A stretch of DNA of 64,000 nucleotides from Gammaproteobacteria bacterium. Lineage in GTDB: Bacteria; Pseudomonadota; Gammaproteobacteria; Acidiferrobacterales; SZUA-150. Positions 9,911 through 18,440 of the stretch are shown here, piece after piece (the first letter of the stretch is position 1; the number at the start of each line of letters is the position of its first letter). The notes under the pieces are model-generated. The model saw only the letters and a list, made by a program, of their open reading frames with translations, did no database searches and had not been told where the DNA came from. The DNA lies in the NCBI GenBank assembly GCA_029880545.1, contig JAOUOD010000002.1:264767-328766 (forward strand). The letters run 5' to 3'. Made by a program: the position numbers and the translations under genes.

Positions 9911-10443
9911 TGCGCGGAATAACTGCTCATAGTCTCGCCGCCTTTGTCCTGCTGAGCCCGGTATTTATCGGCTCGACTGGTGCAACCGAGACGGCAGGGA
10001 AAAGAAACCTTGTCCCGATTTCGGTTTCAGCCAACAAAGTCAGCTATAACCAGAAACAACAACTTGCCGTGTACACCGGCCAGGTCAGGATCACCCAGGG
10101 CACCATTCGCTTCCAGGCTGATCGGGCCCGGACCCGTGGCAGCAATGGACCGAGACCCCAACGCATCCTGGCCTGGGGCGCACCGTTGACGGTATCGGAC
10201 AAGTCCGGCGAAAAATCGGTCCACATCGAAGCCAGTGAGGCTGATTACAATACCGATTCTTCAATGCTGGTGTTAACCGGGAGAGTGCGAATAAACTACG
10301 ATGGCGACGTGTTCGAATCGGAGCGGCTTTTCTATCACCCGCCTTCGGGTCGTCTATGGTCCAGCGAGCAGGGCAATGCCGGAAAATCAACCCCGGTTAC
10401 GGCCATCATCAAACGTAAATCAGCACCGGGAAACACTCCGTGA
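9910..10443 (+). CDS. lptA: LPS periplasmic bridge protein LptA
   Basis: LptA forms the periplasmic filament that carries LPS to the outer membrane. The 177-residue product has a signal peptide (about residues 1-25, ending near STGATE) and an OstA/LptA beta-jellyroll with [37 protein letters not shown] and [19 protein letters not shown]. coli LptA has 185 residues. It overlaps lptC by one base and lptB by four bases (GTGA). Confidence 0.95.
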   Translation: MRGITAHSLAAFVLLSPVFIGSTGATETAGKRNLVPISVSANKVSYNQKQQLAVYTGQVRITQGTIRFQADRARTRGSNGPRPQRILAWGAPLTVSDKSGEKSVHIEASEADYNTDSSMLVLTGRVRINYDGDVFESERLFYHPPSGRLWSSEQGNAGKSTPVTAIIKRKSAPGNTP

Positions 10444-11165
10444 CAACCTTACAGGCTGAACACCTGGCCAAAAGCTACAAGGGCCGCGAAGTGGTCATTG
10501 ATGCCTCCATCACGGTCGCAGCAGGCGAAATTGTTGGCCTGCTGGGTCCGAATGGAGCCGGCAAAACAACCTGTTTCTATATGATCGTGGGCCTGATACA
10601 ACCGGATGCCGGTGTCATTTCGCTGAATGGCCAGGATATCACCTCGCTGGCCATGCACAAGCGTGCGCAAAAAGGCCTGGGCTACCTGCCCCAGGAACCC
10701 TCGGTATTTCGCAAGCTGTCTGTTGAAGACAACATCATGGCCATTCTGGAAACCCGGCCGGACCTGGACAGCAATGAGCGCCAGGAGCGCCTGGACGCGC
10801 TGCTGCATGATCTGCACATTACCGAGCGGCGCAAAAACCTGGGTATCAGCCTGTCTGGGGGTGAACGTCGACGTGTCGAAATCGCCCGGGCGCTGGCGAC
10901 CGAACCCAGGTTCATTCTGCTCGACGAGCCATTCGCTGGCGTCGACCCGATCTCGGTTATCGAAATTCAGCAACTTATCCGACATTTGCAGAGCAAACAG
11001 ATTGGCGTCCTGATTACGGATCACAATGTTCGTGAAACCCTGAAAATCTGCGATCGCGCCTACATTCTCAGTAATGGCCACATCATGGCATCAGGCTCGG
11101 CCGAACAGGTGCTGGCAAACGAAGACGTCAAGAAAGTCTACCTGGGTGCAGATTTCCGGCTCTAG
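10440..11165 (+). CDS. lptB: LPS export ATPase LptB
   Basis: LptB is the cytoplasmic ATPase of the LptB2FG LPS extractor. The 241-residue protein has Walker [10 protein letters not shown] at 36-44, signature [10 protein letters not shown], Walker [14 protein letters not shown] and a H-loop ITDHNVRE, all near-identical to characterised LptB. It starts with GTG at 10440, overlapping the lptA stop. LptF and LptG are not in this window. It ends the LPS part of the run; 127 bp separate it from rpoN. Confidence 0.97.
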   Translation: MTTLQAEHLAKSYKGREVVIDASITVAAGEIVGLLGPNGAGKTTCFYMIVGLIQPDAGVISLNGQDITSLAMHKRAQKGLGYLPQEPSVFRKLSVEDNIMAILETRPDLDSNERQERLDALLHDLHITERRKNLGISLSGGERRRVEIARALATEPRFILLDEPFAGVDPISVIEIQQLIRHLQSKQIGVLITDHNVRETLKICDRAYILSNGHIMASGSAEQVLANEDVKKVYLGADFRL

Positions 11166-11292
11166 GCCAAGCAAGGTTTTACAATCGTTTTAGAAAGCAG
11201 CCAGCCCGACCATGTTCTTTCCCTGATAAAATCGACTACACTCAGGACATAAGCAAATTGCATACCAATTTCAGGCATATCACTCGGCAGGC

Positions 11293-12771
11293 ATGAAACC
11301 AACTCTGGAACTCAAACTCGGTCAGCACCTGACCATTACACCGCAGCTTCAGCAGGCAATCCGGTTGTTGCAATTGTCATCCCTGGAACTGCAACAGGAA
11401 ATCCAGGAGGCCCTCGAAACCAACCCGTTACTAGAAGAAGAAGAAAGTATCACCCTGGACAAAACCGACCAGTCCCTGGACGCCGACTTCACCCCTGATA
11501 CCGACCTGGAGGCAACCGACGACCGAATGGATCACGTCGGCCCCAGCGAAAACGATATTTCTCCTGAAGATCACGAATGGCAACAGGCCAACGACTTCAC
11601 GAGCAGCAGTACCAGCAACCGGGCCGATGGCGACGATTTGCCTGACCTGGAGTCGCGCAACAGCGCTCCCGAGTCCCTCCGGGACCATCTTGAATGGCAG
11701 CTGCATATGACCCCCATGTCAGCACGCGACCTGGAAATCGCCTACACCCTGATCGATTCCATCAATGATGATGGCTACCTCAGTACAACTATCGAAGATA
11801 TCGCTGAAACCGTAAGCCATGATCTGCCCAAAGACGAACCGGTGGAAATCGAGGAAGTGGAAGCCGTGCTGCACCAGGTTCAGAATTTTGACCCGCTGGG
11901 CGTAGGCGCAAGAGACCTGGCTGAATGCATTCAAATCCAGCTTCGACAACTTCCGACCGATACCCCCTGGCTTGATGCGGCACGATCACTTGCCACGACG
12001 GAGAATCTGGCCACGCTGGCCCGTCGGGACTCCAACCTGTTGAAAAAGCTGACAAAACTCAGCAATGATGAGCTCCAGGGCGCGGTGAGCCTGATCCAGG
12101 CCATGAATCCACGGCCGGGTGCCGGCGTCAACGCCCCGCAGGCGGCCTACGTTATCCCTGATGTTATTGTTCGGAAATACAAGGGCATCTGGCGTGTCGA
12201 ACTCAATGGCGAAGTATCGCCACGTTTGCGGGTCAACGAGTTTTACCACGGCATGATCAATACCGACCAGGCCGGTAAGGACAAAAAATACCTGCAGGAA
12301 CAGCTTCAGCACGCAAAATGGTTCATCAAGAGCGTCAACAGTCGCAACGACACACTGCTGAAAGTGGCCCGAACCATTGTTGACCGGCAGCGCGCGTTCT
12401 TCGACCACGGGCCGGAAGCGATGAAACCGTTGGTGCTGCACGATATCGCTGAAGCCGTGGAAATGCATGAATCAACCATTTCCCGGGTCACCACCAATAA
12501 ATATATGCTCACACCCAGAGGGATTCTGGAGTTAAAATACTTCTTCTCCAGCCATGTCAGCACCAGCGATGGCGGCACCTGTTCAGCTACGGCCATTCGC
12601 TCCCTGATCAGAAAGCTGGTAGAGGAAGAATCACCTGACAAGCCCATTAGTGACAGCAAGATAGCCAAGCTACTGGAGGCGGAAGGAATTAACGTTGCAC
12701 GGCGGACCGTGGCCAAATACCGGGAGTCCATGAATATACCGCCGTCCAGCCAACGCAAAGCCCTGGTTTAA
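11293..12771 (+). CDS. rpoN: RNA polymerase sigma-54 factor
   Basis: RpoN directs polymerase to -24/-12 promoters and needs enhancer-binding activators. The 492-residue protein shows region I, a Gln/Leu-rich helix (LTITPQLQQAIRLLQLSS), an acidic region II (about residues 45-125), the core-binding domain and the C-terminal RpoN box ARRTVAKYRE, which contacts the -24 element. The lptB-rpoN-hpf-ptsN order is conserved across Proteobacteria. The 127-bp upstream gap contains TAAAAT-like hexamers but no convincing -35 partner. Confidence 0.98.
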   Translation: MKPTLELKLGQHLTITPQLQQAIRLLQLSSLELQQEIQEALETNPLLEEEESITLDKTDQSLDADFTPDTDLEATDDRMDHVGPSENDISPEDHEWQQANDFTSSSTSNRADGDDLPDLESRNSAPESLRDHLEWQLHMTPMSARDLEIAYTLIDSINDDGYLSTTIEDIAETVSHDLPKDEPVEIEEVEAVLHQVQNFDPLGVGARDLAECIQIQLRQLPTDTPWLDAARSLATTENLATLARRDSNLLKKLTKLSNDELQGAVSLIQAMNPRPGAGVNAPQAAYVIPDVIVRKYKGIWRVELNGEVSPRLRVNEFYHGMINTDQAGKDKKYLQEQLQHAKWFIKSVNSRNDTLLKVARTIVDRQRAFFDHGPEAMKPLVLHDIAEAVEMHESTISRVTTNKYMLTPRGILELKYFFSSHVSTSDGGTCSATAIRSLIRKLVEEESPDKPISDSKIAKLLEAEGINVARRTVAKYRESMNIPPSSQRKALV

Positions 12772-12801
12772 CAGACCGGAATACGAAACAGGAGAGGTAG
12801 A

Positions 12802-13128
12802 ATGCAAATTACAGTTACTGGTCAGCAAATGGACGTTACCGAGCCGCTTCGCAACTACGCGACGGAGAAAATGGAGCGCATCGAAAAACACTTTGATCAT
12901 GTAACCACTACCAATATCGTTCTGCACACGGAAAAGAACCGCCATCTCGCAGAAGCTACCATTCACGCTACCGGTACCACGATTCACGCCAACGCCGAAG
13001 GTGATGACATGTACGCAGTTCTCGACTCGCTGATCGACAAGCTGGATCGCCAGGTCATCAAGCACAAGGAAAAACTGACGGACCATCGCCGCAGCGACGG
13101 CAGCCTGCACAAGAAATCGGCTGTCTAG
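12802..13128 (+). CDS. hpf: Ribosome hibernation promoting factor, short form
   Basis: HPF binds the 30S decoding region and inactivates ribosomes during slow growth. The 108-residue product is of the short (HPF/YfiA) type and lacks the long-HPF dimerisation domain. The N-terminus MQITVTGQQMDVTEPLRNYA and the DDMYAVLDSLIDKLDRQVIKHKEK helix are diagnostic. AGGAGAGG lies a few bases upstream of the start. It sits 30 nt after rpoN and 34 nt before ptsN. Confidence 0.96.
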   Translation: MQITVTGQQMDVTEPLRNYATEKMERIEKHFDHVTTTNIVLHTEKNRHLAEATIHATGTTIHANAEGDDMYAVLDSLIDKLDRQVIKHKEKLTDHRRSDGSLHKKSAV

Positions 13129-13162
13129 CGCCGTTTCGACTTAGAAAGGAAATCGCCTTACC

Positions 13163-13621
13163 ATGTCGCTTTCCGAACTGGTGTCGCCCAATCGCGTTGT
13201 TCTTGGACTGGAAGTCTCCAGCAAGAAACGCCTGCTGGAGCGCATGGGGGAATTGCTGCACGAAGACCAGCCTGAACTGGACGTGCATACTGCATTTCAG
13301 TCGTTGTTTGAGCGCGAACGGCTGGGCAGCACCGGCATTGGTCGTGGTGTTGCCCTGCCTCACGGACGAATGGCCGGACTGACACAGGCTGTTGGCGCCT
13401 TTGCCGTGCTGCACCAGCCCCTGGATTTTGAATCTGTTGACCAGCAACCGGTACAAATGGTGTTTGCACTACTGGTACCGGAAGAAGCCAACGAAACCCA
13501 CCTGCAGATACTTTCACAACTCGCACGATTGTTTGACCGACAGGACTTGCGAGAACAGTTGCTTCGTGCCCAAAATAGGGAACAATTATACGAAACACTG
13601 ACGCAACCAACACAAGACTGA
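13163..13621 (+). CDS. ptsN: Nitrogen regulatory PTS protein EIIA-Ntr
   Basis: PtsN is the output protein of the nitrogen phosphotransferase system; its phosphorylation state tunes potassium uptake and stress responses in other species. The 152-residue product has the EIIA-fructose/mannitol fold with the active-site segment GVALPHGRM, in which His67 accepts the phosphate. AGAAAGGA precedes the start. The gene lies between hpf and hprK and would receive phosphate from HPr and EI encoded five genes downstream. Confidence 0.96.
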   Translation: MSLSELVSPNRVVLGLEVSSKKRLLERMGELLHEDQPELDVHTAFQSLFERERLGSTGIGRGVALPHGRMAGLTQAVGAFAVLHQPLDFESVDQQPVQMVFALLVPEEANETHLQILSQLARLFDRQDLREQLLRAQNREQLYETLTQPTQD

Positions 13622-13633
13622 ACAGGAACAGGG

Positions 13634-14602
13634 GTGATTACCTCAGACACGCTCAACAGCCCCAGCCTCACTGCCACCGACCTGTTTCAGGCCGAGGAAA
13701 CTCAGCTATCACTGGAATGGCTGGCTGGCAAGGATGGTGGACACAAGCTGCTCGAACCTGCGACCGCTAAGTATCCCGGCATGGCCCTGGTGGGACATTT
13801 GAACTATGTTCATCCCAACCGGGTTCAGGTACTCGGAGATACCGAGGCCGAATACCTGAACAACCTTGACGCCAAACGTCATGCCGAACTTGTCAATGAC
13901 CTGTGCAGTTGCCCGAAAACCGCGGTCATTGTTCTGGCGACAAAGAACCAGGTGGACGGCTTGCTTGATCGTGCAAACCAGACCGCGACCCCGGTATTTC
14001 GCTCACCGTTGCCAAGCCCGGTTGTTATCGAATACCTGCAATACTTCCTGACCCGCGCACTGGCGCCACGACTGACGGCACACGGTGTCTACATGGAAGT
14101 GCTGGGCATGGGCGTATTCATTACCGGCGAGAGCGGTATAGGCAAAAGCGAACTGGCACTTGAACTGCTTAGCCGCAATCATCGACTGATTGCCGATGAC
14201 GTCACCGAGTTCGTCAAGGTCGGTCCCGATGTTCTTGTTGGCCAGTGTCCCGAACTGCTCAGCGATTACATGGAGGTTCGCGGCCTGGGCATAATCAACG
14301 TCCGCACCATGTTTGGCGAAACTGCCGTGCGTCGTCGCAAACGTCTTCATCTTATCGTCAACCTGAAACAACTGACCAGGGACAATGCCGCCAAAATCGA
14401 CAGACTCCAGTCAGAACAACTGACGCGCAACCTGCTCTCCAGCGAGATACCCGAGGTGATTCTGTACGTTGCCCCGGGACGCAACCTTGCCGTGCTGGTT
14501 GAAGCTGCAACCCAGGCTTATATTCTCAGGACACGCGGAATCAATCCGCTCAGTGACTTCGTGGACAGGCACCAGAAGGCGCTCGAAAAGAACGGTCAAT
14601 GA
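13634..14602 (+). CDS. hprK: HPr kinase/phosphorylase
   Basis: HprK phosphorylates and dephosphorylates Ser46 of HPr using ATP or pyrophosphate. The 322-residue protein has the N-terminal DRTGG-like domain and a C-terminal kinase domain with the conserved THGVYMEVLGMGV segment (His150), P-loop GESGIGKS at 165-172, the LIADD catalytic pair near 186-190 and the signature VRGLGIINVRTMFG. The start is GTG at 13634. HprK is absent from enterics and common in Beta- and some Gammaproteobacteria. The target HPr is encoded three genes downstream and keeps Ser46. Confidence 0.96.
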   Translation: MITSDTLNSPSLTATDLFQAEETQLSLEWLAGKDGGHKLLEPATAKYPGMALVGHLNYVHPNRVQVLGDTEAEYLNNLDAKRHAELVNDLCSCPKTAVIVLATKNQVDGLLDRANQTATPVFRSPLPSPVVIEYLQYFLTRALAPRLTAHGVYMEVLGMGVFITGESGIGKSELALELLSRNHRLIADDVTEFVKVGPDVLVGQCPELLSDYMEVRGLGIINVRTMFGETAVRRRKRLHLIVNLKQLTRDNAAKIDRLQSEQLTRNLLSSEIPEVILYVAPGRNLAVLVEAATQAYILRTRGINPLSDFVDRHQKALEKNGQ

Positions 14603-15456
14603 AACTCTATATCGTCAGCGGCCTGTCCGGCTCAGGAAAAACCATTGCGCTCCAGGTCCTGGAAGATATGGGGATGTATTGCATAGACAACCTGCCTGCC
14701 GCCCTGCTGCCAGCACTGGTTGGCCAACTGCTTGTCAACAACAAGGATAGTCGATCATTGAATGCCGCCGTGGGGATTGATGCGCGCAACCTGACCTCCC
14801 TGGAAACAATTCCCGAAGCACTTGATGAGTTGAAAGCCCTGGGCGCGGAACGACATATTATTTTTCTCGAAAGCGAGGAAAACATTTTGCTGCGCCGCTT
14901 TCGTGAAACCCGGCGCAAGCATCCGATGATCGGGGAAACTGACTCGCTCACCAACAGTATTCGCCTGGAGCGGGAACGACTGAAACATCTTTCACTGGCT
15001 GCAGATATTCGCATTGATACTACTCATACAACGCCGCATGACCTGCGACAACTGGTTCGCGAGTTCGTCAATCTCAGTCACCAGCAGGGTGTTGTACTGG
15101 TATTTGAATCGTTTGGTTTCAAGCATGGCGCACCGCTGGATGCTGACTATGTCTTTGATGTGCGCTGCCTGCCCAATCCTTACTGGCAATCGGAATTGCG
15201 CAGCCTGACCGGGCTAGACGAAGCGGTAATCAATTTTATGCATGAGCACGAAGAAGTCTCGCAAATGAAAGATGATATCGCAGGCTTCCTGGAGCGCTGG
15301 CTGCCGGGATTTATACGCGAACAGCGTAGCCATATCACCATCGCTCTTGGCTGCACCGGTGGCCAGCATCGCTCCGTGTACATGGCTGAACAGCTTGCGA
15401 AACATTTCTTTGAAAGTGGTACCACAACCCAGACACGACACCGGGAGTTGCCATGA
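14599..15456 (+). CDS. rapZ: RNase adapter protein RapZ
   Basis: RapZ binds small RNAs and guides RNase E in enterics, where it controls glucosamine-6-phosphate synthase; in other bacteria its role is less known. The 285-residue product has a Walker A motif GLSGSGKT at 8-15 and the conserved C-terminal RNA-binding domain with GCTGGQHRSVYMAEQLA. It overlaps hprK by four bases and the EIIA gene by four bases, so it is translated together with the PTS regulators. Confidence 0.95.
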   Translation: MKLYIVSGLSGSGKTIALQVLEDMGMYCIDNLPAALLPALVGQLLVNNKDSRSLNAAVGIDARNLTSLETIPEALDELKALGAERHIIFLESEENILLRRFRETRRKHPMIGETDSLTNSIRLERERLKHLSLAADIRIDTTHTTPHDLRQLVREFVNLSHQQGVVLVFESFGFKHGAPLDADYVFDVRCLPNPYWQSELRSLTGLDEAVINFMHEHEEVSQMKDDIAGFLERWLPGFIREQRSHITIALGCTGGQHRSVYMAEQLAKHFFESGTTTQTRHRELP

Positions 15457-15866
15457 TCAGCCTCGTGCTCGTCACCTATGAAGGCATAGGCTCCCAGATG
15501 ATAGAAGCCGTGGCACATGTGCTGGGTTATCGCCCCGAAAACCTGGAAGCATTGCCCGCCACGCACAATGAAACTCCCGAGTCCCTGGCACCAAAACTTG
15601 AAAGTGTAATCAACCGGCTTGACCGTAAAGATGGTATACTGATACTGGTTGATTTGTATGGCACTACCCACAGCAACGTGGCATCCCGCTTTATAGCCGG
15701 GGATGAAGTCAGGATGATTGCCGGGCTGAATCTGTCAATGCTGGTTCGCGCCATTACCTACCGCAATGAGGACATGACCAGGCTGACAACCAAGGTTCAC
15801 GACGGCGGCCAGGAAGGGATACGGATGTGCAACAAACTGGACAATTACAGCGACCTGATACCATGA
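15453..15866 (+). CDS. EIIA-Man family PTS protein with Tyr in place of the active-site His
   Basis: The 137-residue protein has the fold pattern of the mannose-family EIIA domain: an N-terminal strand-turn (LVLVTYEGIG), the conserved GILILVDLYG strand with Asp67, and IAGLNLSMLVRAI. In active members the N-terminal motif is VTHG, with His carrying the phosphate; here residue 9 is Tyr (codon TAT). The second active-site loop, usually GGTP or GGSP, reads GTTH. It is therefore unlikely to accept phosphate by the standard route and may act as a binding or sensor protein. It overlaps rapZ and the HPr gene by four bases each; no EIIB, C or D subunit is present. Confidence 0.9.
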   Translation: MISLVLVTYEGIGSQMIEAVAHVLGYRPENLEALPATHNETPESLAPKLESVINRLDRKDGILILVDLYGTTHSNVASRFIAGDEVRMIAGLNLSMLVRAITYRNEDMTRLTTKVHDGGQEGIRMCNKLDNYSDLIP

Positions 15867-16132
15867 ACTGCCGCACTACAACTATTGTCAACAAGCTGGG
15901 CATGCACGCCCGCGCATCAGCAAAATTCGTTGAAACGGCTACAAGATTTCAGGCCGACGTCACCATCAGTCGCAATGGCCAACTGGTAAACGGCAAGAGC
16001 ATCATGGGGCTGATGATGCTGGCCGCGGCAAAGGGAGCGGAAATCAGCATCTGTGCAGATGGCGATGACGAATCATCGGCACTCGAAGCATTGTGCACAC
16101 TGGTTGATGACTATTTCGGGGAATCAGAATAA
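15863..16132 (+). CDS. ptsH: Phosphocarrier protein HPr (NPr type)
   Basis: HPr carries phosphate from EI to EIIA proteins. The 89-residue product keeps both regulatory residues in the standard positions: His15 in NKLGMHARAS and Ser46 in NGKSIMGLMMLAA. Ser46 is the HprK target. The ATG at 15863 was chosen because it overlaps the EIIA stop (ATGA) and gives normal length; the frame is open further upstream within the EIIA gene. The stop overlaps the EI start by one base. Confidence 0.95.
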   Translation: MNCRTTTIVNKLGMHARASAKFVETATRFQADVTISRNGQLVNGKSIMGLMMLAAAKGAEISICADGDDESSALEALCTLVDDYFGESE

Positions 16133-17871
16133 TGCTCTCGCTTCACGGAACCGGTGTAAGCAGCGGTATCAGCATAGGCAAGGCCCATGTACTGACACTT
16201 GAACGACCCATTGTTCCGCACTACAACGTCCCGGCCACCCTGATTGAATCCGAAATTGAACGCTTTATGGCGGCGGTCAATGCAACCCGCACGCAACTGG
16301 AAGATATCCGGGACCACATTCCCCGGTCAGCCCCCTCGGAAACAGCCAGTTTCATCAACACGCATATTCTGATTCTAGATGACCAGATGTTATCAAAGGA
16401 ACCCGTCGACACCATCCGGAAACTGCAATACAACGCCGAATGGGCCATCGAAATCCAGGCTGAATCACTGACGCGTCGATTTGAAACCATTGATGACCCC
16501 TATATCAGTAATCGCAAAACCGACATCAACCAGGTTGTTGATCGTATCCTGAGAAACCTGTTGGGGCAGGAAGAAACGGATCACACCGAGATCCAGGCCG
16601 GCACAATAATTGTCGCCACCGATCTGACTCCTGCGGATACCGTGCTGCTCAAACATAACAAGATACGCGCCTTTGTTACTGACCTTGGTGGCCCGATTTC
16701 GCACACCGCCATCCTGGCCAGGTCGCTCAACATTCCGGCAATCGTATCGGTACATAACGCATCGCGCTTCATCCGCAATGAAGAAGAAATCATTGTTGAT
16801 GGAAAGCGCGGTGTTGTCATTGTTGGTCCGAGCAAGAAGATTCTTTCGGAATATCAACGACAGCGCAAGCATATTGCCGCGTTGCGCAAGGAACTGGAAA
16901 GCCTGCGCGCAGCCAGATCCGTATCGCTGGATGGCATCAAGGTAAAACTTGAGGCCAACATTGAATTGCCGGCTGACGTCAAGGCCGCGGAAAAAGCATC
17001 AGCTGCCGGTATCGGCCTGTATCGAACAGAATTCCTGTACATGAATCGAGCCGCACCGCCGAAGGAAGACGAACAGTTTCGTGCCTACACCAAGGTGATC
17101 AAGGCCATGGGTAACAGGCCAATCACCATCCGCACGCTCGACCTCGGAGCCGACAAGCAGGTAGACAGTAGCAGCAGCAGTGAATCCGCCGTTTCTGTCA
17201 ACCCGGCACTGGGACTTCGCGCCGTCAGGCTTTGTCTGCATAACACAGACCTTTTCCGGCCACAGCTAAGAGCGATTCTGCGGGCATCGGCCTACGGCAA
17301 GGTTCGCATGATGATTCCGATGATATCCAGTCTTGATGAACTGTTTCGCGTACTGGATCTTATCGACGAAACCAAGACTGAACTCAAACGCGAAGGCAAG
17401 AAATTCAACAAGCGTATACCTGTCGGCGGCATGATCGAGGTACCGGCAGCCGCTGTCGCTGTTGATATCTTCGCACCATATCTCGATTTTCTGTCAATCG
17501 GTACCAATGACCTGATTCAATACACGCTGGCAATAGACCGCGCGGACGATTCAGTCAACTACCTTTATGACCCGTTGCACCCGTCCATACTCAGATTGGT
17601 CGCAAATATTATTGATACCGGCAAGCGCGCCGGTATCCCGGTATCAATGTGCGGTGAAATGGCCGGTGATCCCCGCTATACAAGACTACTTCTTGGCCTG
17701 GGCCTGACTGACTTCAGCATGCACCCCGCCAGCCTGCTTGATGTTAAGAAAATTGTTCGCGAGAGTGACACCCAGGCACTGCAAAAACATGCCAGGAAAG
17801 TGTTGCGTACAAGCGATGCCCGGGCAATCCATGGCCTGGTTGATGAGCAGAACGAAAACCCGGGGTTTTGA
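16132..17871 (+). CDS. ptsI: PTS enzyme I (PEP-protein phosphotransferase)
   Basis: EI takes phosphate from PEP and passes it to HPr. The 579-residue protein has the HPr-binding and swivelling His domain (phosphoryl His191 in GGPISHTAILARS), followed by the PEP-binding barrel with RTEFLYMNR, GTNDLIQYTLAIDR and the catalytic Cys in SMCGEMAGDP. It has no N-terminal GAF domain, so it is built like PtsI rather than PtsP, although the neighbours suggest a regulatory rather than sugar-uptake role. It ends the plus-strand run that began at kdsD. Confidence 0.96.
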   Translation: MLSLHGTGVSSGISIGKAHVLTLERPIVPHYNVPATLIESEIERFMAAVNATRTQLEDIRDHIPRSAPSETASFINTHILILDDQMLSKEPVDTIRKLQYNAEWAIEIQAESLTRRFETIDDPYISNRKTDINQVVDRILRNLLGQEETDHTEIQAGTIIVATDLTPADTVLLKHNKIRAFVTDLGGPISHTAILARSLNIPAIVSVHNASRFIRNEEEIIVDGKRGVVIVGPSKKILSEYQRQRKHIAALRKELESLRAARSVSLDGIKVKLEANIELPADVKAAEKASAAGIGLYRTEFLYMNRAAPPKEDEQFRAYTKVIKAMGNRPITIRTLDLGADKQVDSSSSSESAVSVNPALGLRAVRLCLHNTDLFRPQLRAILRASAYGKVRMMIPMISSLDELFRVLDLIDETKTELKREGKKFNKRIPVGGMIEVPAAAVAVDIFAPYLDFLSIGTNDLIQYTLAIDRADDSVNYLYDPLHPSILRLVANIIDTGKRAGIPVSMCGEMAGDPRYTRLLLGLGLTDFSMHPASLLDVKKIVRESDTQALQKHARKVLRTSDARAIHGLVDEQNENPGF

Positions 17872-17905
17872 TTACACCCGGCCAGCAACAACAGTCCCTA
17901 GAATT

Positions 17906-18310
17906 TCAGAAGTAACGTCGCGCAAACTGCGGCTTGGGCGGACCCATGCTGTGCAGTTCTTCAATCGCATAGGTGAAATGCATGCCTGATTCTTCCGCAG
18001 CCATCAGGAGCTTTCTCTGGTAGCGCTTCTTGTTGGCTGAATAGCCTTCGGCGACCCTGGGGGTAAAGTGGTCTGGCAGCACATTAATGGCTGTAATCTT
18101 TTTGACACGAAACGGCCGCCAGAACGGGGCCGGCCGGCCTGAAGCCGAGAAACCACGCAGTTGAAAGCCATCCACGGTAAGTTCGTCGCGCTCATTCAGG
18201 TACAGGGCATGCGGTTCGATTACACGAATATCTTCCTGGCCACGATACCGAATCGCCAGGCAATGCCTGTCCTGGATGGCTTGAGCGATTAATTTGTCGA
18301 TTTTTTTCAT
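17906..18310 (-). CDS. Stand-alone WYL-like domain protein
   Basis: The 134-residue protein starts at ATG 18310 (MKKIDKLIAQAIQDRHCLAI). The core AIRYRGQEDIRVIEPHALYL, a strand containing LTVDGFQLRGFS and then PFRVKKITAINVL match the layout of WYL ligand-binding domains (strand, R-x-IEP-x-x-L, then R-x-F-R-I-x-I). No helix-turn-helix is present, although most WYL domains are fused to one. The C-terminal tail GYSANKKRYQRKLLMAAEESG is basic. It converges with ptsI and precedes nothing obviously related. Confidence 0.75.
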   Translation of the reverse strand: MKKIDKLIAQAIQDRHCLAIRYRGQEDIRVIEPHALYLNERDELTVDGFQLRGFSASGRPAPFWRPFRVKKITAINVLPDHFTPRVAEGYSANKKRYQRKLLMAAEESGMHFTYAIEELHSMGPPKPQFARRYF

Positions 18311-18440
18311 CGAATTGAATCCCGTCAGGATCAAAAATATCGCATAGACGCCTATCGCGGAACAGTCTCGGCAGACCAATGGTCGTTTTCAAACCCTAGG
18401 CGCACCCGGTGCCGGCAGGTTTGCAGCGACCGAGACGATG

